Positions 11,473-15,259 of a stretch of 15,259 nt of DNA are shown here, piece after piece. Position numbers and translations under genes: made by a program. The DNA comes from an uncultured delta proteobacterium. GTDB taxonomy: Bacteria; RBG-13-61-14; DRUE01. The notes beneath the pieces are model-generated. The model ran no database searches and was not told the origin of the DNA. It saw only the letters and a list, made by a program, of their open reading frames with translations. The number at the start of each line of letters is the position of its first letter. Position 1 is the first letter of the stretch. The stretch lies in contig CAIYYW010000041.1 in NCBI GenBank assembly GCA_903930515.1, forward strand, positions 1 through 15,259. Direction: 5' to 3'.

Positions 11473-12450
11473 ATGAGGCAGGTTGGAATCACCACCACGG
11501 TCCCGATTGAGATTATGATGGCCGGAGGAGCGACCCCGGTGGACCTGAACAATATTTTTATGCTCAGTTCTGAGCGCGATTGGCTCCTGAGCCGCGCAGA
11601 GAATTTCGGTTTCCCCAATAACCAATGCTCCTGGGTGAAAGGGGTTTTCCAGGTCGCGCGCGAAACCGGGATCAAGGAAGTGGTGGGGGTGACGCGGGGG
11701 GATTGCTCGAGCACGGAAAAGCTCCTGGAGATATTTCAGATGCTCGGGATCAAGAGCATCCCCTTCGCGTATCCCGCGGACCGGAGCCTTCCCGATCTGA
11801 TCAAGGAATTGAAAAAATTCGCGCGCCGCTTCCGGACCGATCTCGGGAAAGCGGAGCAGGCGCGTGGAAAACTTTCCGGGATCCGGAAGAAACTGGCGGA
11901 GCTGGACCGGCTGACCTGGCAGACCAACCAGGTCTCCGGTTTTGAAAACCATCTCTGGCTGGTATCGGCCAGCGATTTCAACCGCGATCCCGCCCGGTTT
12001 GAAAAGGAGCTGGAGGCGTTTTTAAAAATGGCCAAAGTCCGTCCGGCTTTTCCGCAAGCGGTCCGGATCGCATATCTGGGCGTGCCCCCGATCTTTGACG
12101 ATCTTTACCAGGTGATTGAGCAGATGGGCGCGAGGGTGGTTTACAACGAGGTCCAACGCGAGTTCGCGATGCTCAAGCCGGCCCGGAATTTGGCGGAACA
12201 ATATCTGAAATACAGCTATCCCAACGATATATTTTACCGGGTGAGCGAGATCAAAAAGGAAATCAAGAAGAGGCAAGTCCACGCGGTCATTCACTACGCG
12301 CAGACCTTTTGCCACCGTCAGATGGAGAGCCTGGTTTTACGAAGGGCGTTGGAATTGCCGCTGTTGACCCTGGAAGGGGACCGGCCGGGGCCGATCGAGG
12401 CCAGGGCGCGCACCCGGCTGGAGGCTTTTATGGAGATGCTGGCGAAATAA
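11473..12450 (+). CDS. 2-hydroxyacyl-CoA dehydratase D-component-like protein (HgdB/FldC/BcrB superfamily)
   Basis: 325 aa. Seen: three well-spaced cysteines, Cys52 (NNQCSW), Cys78 (TRGDCSS) and Cys280 (QTFCHRQ), at positions typical for the [4Fe-4S] ligands of this superfamily. The C-terminal signature LTLEGDRPGPIEARARTRLE is the family's usual closing block. Catalytic family members remove water from 2-hydroxyacyl-CoA, or reduce aryl-CoA, after ATP-driven electron injection by a BadF/HgdC-type activator. They normally act as two-subunit complexes. Here neither a partner subunit nor an activator is in the window, so the substrate is unknown and a stand-alone role is possible. It is the only plus-strand gene, transcribed divergently from the glycan train, with a probable leaderless promoter. 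The C-terminal residues abut an inserted repeat element. Confidence 0.8.
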   Translation: MRQVGITTTVPIEIMMAGGATPVDLNNIFMLSSERDWLLSRAENFGFPNNQCSWVKGVFQVARETGIKEVVGVTRGDCSSTEKLLEIFQMLGIKSIPFAYPADRSLPDLIKELKKFARRFRTDLGKAEQARGKLSGIRKKLAELDRLTWQTNQVSGFENHLWLVSASDFNRDPARFEKELEAFLKMAKVRPAFPQAVRIAYLGVPPIFDDLYQVIEQMGARVVYNEVQREFAMLKPARNLAEQYLKYSYPNDIFYRVSEIKKEIKKRQVHAVIHYAQTFCHRQMESLVLRRALELPLLTLEGDRPGPIEARARTRLEAFMEMLAK

Positions 12451-12478
12451 GCCAAAAAGGGTCAGCCAAAAAGGGTCA
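12451..12478. repeat. 14-bp tandem duplication
   Basis: GCCAAAAAGGGTCA occurs twice head to tail (12451-12464 and 12465-12478), starting at the base after the dehydratase-like stop codon. The second copy runs into the left end of the inverted-repeat element. It may be a duplication made during insertion or excision. Confidence 0.85.
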
Positions 12479-12609
12479 ACGCTTCACTTTAAACTTAAGG
12501 CGCTTCCGCTTTGCGCCTGCTTAATGAACGATTTATCTGATACCGGCGAAGTTCCTCTGGATCAAACGCTTGGAGAGATATCGTTAAGTTTAAAGTGAAG
12601 CGTTGACCC
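12473..12609. mobile_element. MITE-like element, 137 bp with perfect 26-bp inverted ends
   Basis: The left arm 12473-12498 (begins GGGTCAACGCTTCACTTT) and the right arm 12584-12609 (ends AAGCGTTGACCC) are exact reverse complements over 26 bp, separated by 85 bp. A second, asymmetric hairpin (GGCGC 12499-12503, GCGCC 12513-12517) lies just inside the left arm. No transposase is present. The right arm ends 6 bp before the radical SAM stop codon, and the left side abuts the dehydratase-like gene. No clear target-site duplication is seen. Structure suits a non-autonomous miniature transposable element or a large REP-type palindrome; the family cannot be named from sequence alone. There is no T-tract, so intrinsic termination is unlikely. 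Confidence 0.7.
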
Positions 12610-12615
12610 CATAAA

Positions 12616-14019
12616 TCAGGTCCATTTCAGGCTGTATTTAAGGAAGAGCCAGAGGAGATAGGGGAGTTGTTTTTTGTTGGGGAAGAGTCGGAGGATGCGG
12701 TAGAGTCGTCTGGGGTTGAGGTAGAATTTGACGAAGGTTTTTTTGGCCATCCGGTGAAGCTCCTGGTTGGGGACTTCGCAAATCCCCGAATATTTCGGGA
12801 AGAAATAAGTGGAATCATCGGCATCCATCTCAATCTGATATCCGAGTTCTTTGGCCTGCCGGAATAATTCCGTCCCTTCAAAAGGGGTGACGAAAAAGAT
12901 GTTGAGAGAATGGAGCTTGCTGGAGAGCGCGAAGTTCAGGGTCTGCTCCACTTCGCTCCGTTTCTCGCCGGGAAAGCCGATCATAAAAAAGCCGTCCACC
13001 AAGATATTTTTCCGGTCGGTCAGTTCAATGGCTTTGCGCACTTTTTCCAAATCCAGGTTTTTCTTGATAAATTTCTGCATCCGCTCGCTCGCGGTTTCCA
13101 CCGCGTAAGTGATCCGGTAGGTTCCCGCGGCTTTGAGCTTGTCCAGCAATTCTTCGTCAAAAATATCTCCGCGCAACCCGTTGGGGAAGTTGATGGAGAA
13201 TTTCAAGCCGCGCTCCCGGATCAGGTCGCAAATGCTCTTGGCGCGGGAGGGCTTGCAGTTGAAGCAATCGTCCACGAAATATATTTCCTTGATCCCGAAT
13301 TTATTTTGGAGGACTTCCAATTCTTCCAGCACCTTTTCCGGACTGCGGGCGCGGAAGCCGACCCCGAAAATCCGGTGGCAATAGGTGCAATGGAAGGGGC
13401 ATCCCCGGCTGGTCATCACCTGCATATATTCCTTGTGCACATAGGCGGTTCCGAACCGGGGCAGGTCGAAATATTTTTTCAGTTGGATCAGGTCCCATGC
13501 GGGAAAGGGCAGGGGATCCAGGTTTTCCATAAAGGGCCGGTCCGGGGCGATTTTGAATTCGCCGTTTTGCCGGAAACCAAGCCCGAGGATTTGCTCAAGT
13601 CCGGCCCGGGCATAGAAAAGATGGTTGACCAGTTCGAGCAAGGTCTGCTCGCCTTCGCACCGGACAATGAAGTCAAGGTTCGGGTCGGCCGCGGCCTGCT
13701 TCGAGGCAGTGGTGAGATAAGGTCCGCCGGCCACGATCGGCATTTTCGGAAAAATCTTTTTCGCGGCCCCTGCGAGTTGATGCAATTCTTTCGCCTCAAA
13801 ACTCATGGCGCTGATCCCGAGCAGGTCGGGCTGGAAAGATTCCACCTTTTTCGCCAGGTCCGAGGAATTCAATCCTTCCGGGAGCATATCCACGAGCTGG
13901 AGTTCGAGGTCGGGCAGGTATTTTCTCAGAGACCCGGCCAGATACATTATCCCGAGCGGCTGTCCGAATTTTTGCCGGGCAGTGGGATGTCCGACCTTGA
14001 TCAGTTGAATCCGGGGCAT
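12616..14019 (-). CDS. B12-binding-domain radical SAM protein
   Basis: 467 aa. The N-terminal half of the fold (about residues 1-135: IQLIKVGHPTAR, GISAMSFEAKEL, IVAGGPYLTTA, FIVRCEGEQTL) matches cobalamin-binding domains of class B-type radical SAM proteins, which often lack the classical B12 His motif. The radical SAM cluster motif is TSRGCPFHCTYCH, with Cys207, Cys211 and Cys214 binding the [4Fe-4S] used to cleave S-adenosylmethionine. A C-terminal extension rich in aromatic and basic residues follows. Relatives methylate or rearrange lipids, tetrapyrroles, antibiotics or peptides; the substrate here is unknown. The start is the ATG at 14019, one base after the Hsp70-like stop (TGAGATG). 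A longer reading from 14166 would overlap that gene by 146 nt with a low-complexity basic leader and is rejected. Coupled translation with the Hsp70-like gene is likely. Confidence 0.9.
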   Translation of the reverse strand: MPRIQLIKVGHPTARQKFGQPLGIMYLAGSLRKYLPDLELQLVDMLPEGLNSSDLAKKVESFQPDLLGISAMSFEAKELHQLAGAAKKIFPKMPIVAGGPYLTTASKQAAADPNLDFIVRCEGEQTLLELVNHLFYARAGLEQILGLGFRQNGEFKIAPDRPFMENLDPLPFPAWDLIQLKKYFDLPRFGTAYVHKEYMQVMTSRGCPFHCTYCHRIFGVGFRARSPEKVLEELEVLQNKFGIKEIYFVDDCFNCKPSRAKSICDLIRERGLKFSINFPNGLRGDIFDEELLDKLKAAGTYRITYAVETASERMQKFIKKNLDLEKVRKAIELTDRKNILVDGFFMIGFPGEKRSEVEQTLNFALSSKLHSLNIFFVTPFEGTELFRQAKELGYQIEMDADDSTYFFPKYSGICEVPNQELHRMAKKTFVKFYLNPRRLYRILRLFPNKKQLPYLLWLFLKYSLKWT

Positions 14020-14020
14020 C

Positions 14021-15259
14021 TCAATCTTGTTTGGAGAAAATTTTTCCGAGAATATTTTGGAAAAAGCCCGGCCGCGATTTGCGCTTTTTCCCGGACGGTT
14101 TGGTCTTTTTTGAAACGGCCGGGGAAGGCGCAGACTCTTTGGCCGGAGCGGAATCGCTGAAATCAACCTCCACCTTTTGCGGTTTCTCCTCGGCCTTTTT
14201 CGGGCCGGTTTCCGGGACTTTGATATGCCGCTCCCGGGTCAGGGTCCTGGTGATCACGGTCTCGGCGGCGCCGGAGGAGGCGGCTTTTTTCGGCTCGATC
14301 AGGTTTTGATGCAAGGTCTTGCTTTGGGTTCCGGATACCTGGATGATGGATTTTTCCTGCTTGCCGGTGTCGGGGTCAAGTGCGGAAACGGACAGGATCC
14401 CTTCGGGGGAGATGGTGAAAGTGACTTCCATCCGGGCCTGTCCCTTGAGGGCCTGTCGTAATCCGGAGAACTGGAACTCTCCGATCGGGATGCATTCTTT
14501 GGCATTGGGGCTGTCTCCCTGGAGGATGGAGAGGGTGAGGCTGGCCTGGTTGTCTTTGCTGGTGGTGAAGATTTTTTGCTTCTGGTTGGGCACGGAGGAG
14601 TTGCGCGGGAAAATGCTCATCACATTATTGCCCCCGACCTTGATCCCGATCGTGATCGGAAGAACATCCAGAAGCATCAGGTCCTGGTCCCGGCCCCTGG
14701 CGATAGTGTCCGCGAGAATGGCGGCCCCGATCGCAACCGCCTCGTCCGGATTCACCGCCTTGCTCAGGGGTTTTTGGAAAAATTCCGCCACCTTGGTCGC
14801 CACTATCGGGATCCGGGTGCTGCCTCCCACCAGGATCACCGAGTCCAGTCCCTCCGGCTTGATCTTGGCGTCCGCGAGCACCTGGTCGCAGGTCTTGAGG
14901 GTGGAATTCACCAAGTCCATAATCAATTGCTCAAAGGACTCGCGCTCCACCGTGAGGTCTATATTCACCGGCCCGCTTTCGCCCATCGCGATGTAGGGGA
15001 TATTAATCCGGGCGCTGGTCCGTCCGCTTAGTTCGATCTTGGCCTGCTCGCAGGCGTCCAGAATCCGCTGGTGCGCGACCGGGTCTTTGGAGAGGTCCAG
15101 GTCGTGATCTTTTCCGAATTTATAGAAAACCCATTCGGTGAGCCGTTGATCGAAATCCACTCCTCCCAGGAAGGTGTCCCCGCCGGTGGCCTTGACTTCA
15201 AAAATATGGTTGCGCACTTCCAGGATGGACATATCAAAAGTTCCTCCGCCCAAATCATA
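14021..15259 (-). CDS. Hsp70/DnaK-like protein, partial, apparently without the alpha-helical lid
   Basis: Only the C-terminal 412 aa are in the window; the gene enters at the right edge in YDLGGGTFDMS, the phosphate-binding loop of the Hsp70 ATPase domain. Visible: LGGVDFDQRL, the adenosine-site block VILVGGSTRIP, NPDEAVAIGAA, linker LLDVLPITIGI, then the substrate-binding beta domain (SVPNQKQKIFTT to SIIQVSG). After about residue 308 from the first in-window Gly-Gly-Gly block the long helical lid expected in DnaK is replaced by about 100 residues of Ala/Glu/Lys/Pro-rich tail ending in a short basic/hydrophobic segment (RPGFFQNILGKIF). This suggests a specialised Hsp70 paralog rather than the housekeeping DnaK. 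No grpE or dnaJ is visible. It is followed directly by the radical SAM gene. Confidence 0.85.
   Translation of the reverse strand, partial: YDLGGGTFDMSILEVRNHIFEVKATGGDTFLGGVDFDQRLTEWVFYKFGKDHDLDLSKDPVAHQRILDACEQAKIELSGRTSARINIPYIAMGESGPVNIDLTVERESFEQLIMDLVNSTLKTCDQVLADAKIKPEGLDSVILVGGSTRIPIVATKVAEFFQKPLSKAVNPDEAVAIGAAILADTIARGRDQDLMLLDVLPITIGIKVGGNNVMSIFPRNSSVPNQKQKIFTTSKDNQASLTLSILQGDSPNAKECIPIGEFQFSGLRQALKGQARMEVTFTISPEGILSVSALDPDTGKQEKSIIQVSGTQSKTLHQNLIEPKKAASSGAAETVITRTLTRERHIKVPETGPKKAEEKPQKVEVDFSDSAPAKESAPSPAVSKKTKPSGKKRKSRPGFFQNILGKIFSKQD

Noticed and set aside
12473-12609. Inverted repeat as a bidirectional intrinsic terminator
   Set aside because: Neither arm is followed by a T-tract, and the 85-bp apex is far larger than terminator loops.
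12910-14160. 416-aa plus-strand open frame opposite the radical SAM gene
   Set aside because: It lies wholly antisense to a gene with clear cofactor motifs, has no recognisable motif itself, and long antisense frames are expected in GC-rich codon usage.
14020-14166. 49-residue N-terminal extension of the radical SAM protein
   Set aside because: It is out of frame within the Hsp70-like tail, is low-complexity and basic, and the family begins at the MPRIQLIKVG segment starting at 14019.

Overview
The window reads as a bacterial chromosome fragment of moderately high GC (by eye in the mid-50s percent, not counted). There is no rRNA, tRNA, CRISPR array or transposase gene, so no firm taxonomic marker. 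Single-pass anchored SGNH proteins with exported domains, a GT-C glycosyltransferase, and Shine-Dalgarno-led genes joined by ATGA/GTGA stop-start overlaps suggest an uncultivated, probably Gram-negative lineage of the candidate-phylum type. This placement is an inference of low confidence.

Layout. (1) Positions 35-11343 hold one long minus-strand gene train, transcribed right to left: GT2 glycosyltransferase, a second GT2 (frameshifted), a multi-pass GT39/ArnT-like GT-C transferase, a GT4 glycosyltransferase, three consecutive membrane-anchored SGNH hydrolase/acyltransferase-like proteins, enolase, MtnA-type isomerase, and a sugar-nucleotide epimerase. Nearly every junction overlaps by 4-19 nt; the largest gap is 12 nt. 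(2) Positions 11344-11472 are the only divergent intergenic region and carry candidate promoters in both directions plus a small inverted repeat. (3) Positions 11473-12450, on the plus strand, encode a lone 2-hydroxyacyl-CoA dehydratase D-component-like protein. (4) Positions 12451-12615 lie between convergent genes and contain a 14-bp tandem duplication followed by a MITE-like element with perfect 26-bp inverted ends. (5) Positions 12616-15259, on the minus strand, hold a partial Hsp70/DnaK-like gene, cut by the window edge and apparently without the alpha-helical lid, followed by a B12-binding radical SAM gene.

How they may work together. The GT2/GT2/GT39/GT4 set with the epimerase looks like assembly of a surface or secreted glycan. 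The three SGNH proteins are placed to edit acyl or acetyl groups on it from the outer face of the inner membrane. Enolase and MtnA, both housekeeping-type enzymes, share this train; this is the most surprising aspect of gene content. Two details matter for expression. The leading GT2 has a strong Shine-Dalgarno but an ATC triplet where the start codon belongs. The second GT2 is split by an A8 homopolymer. Both may be real or may be sequence errors. The plus-strand dehydratase gene appears leaderless.
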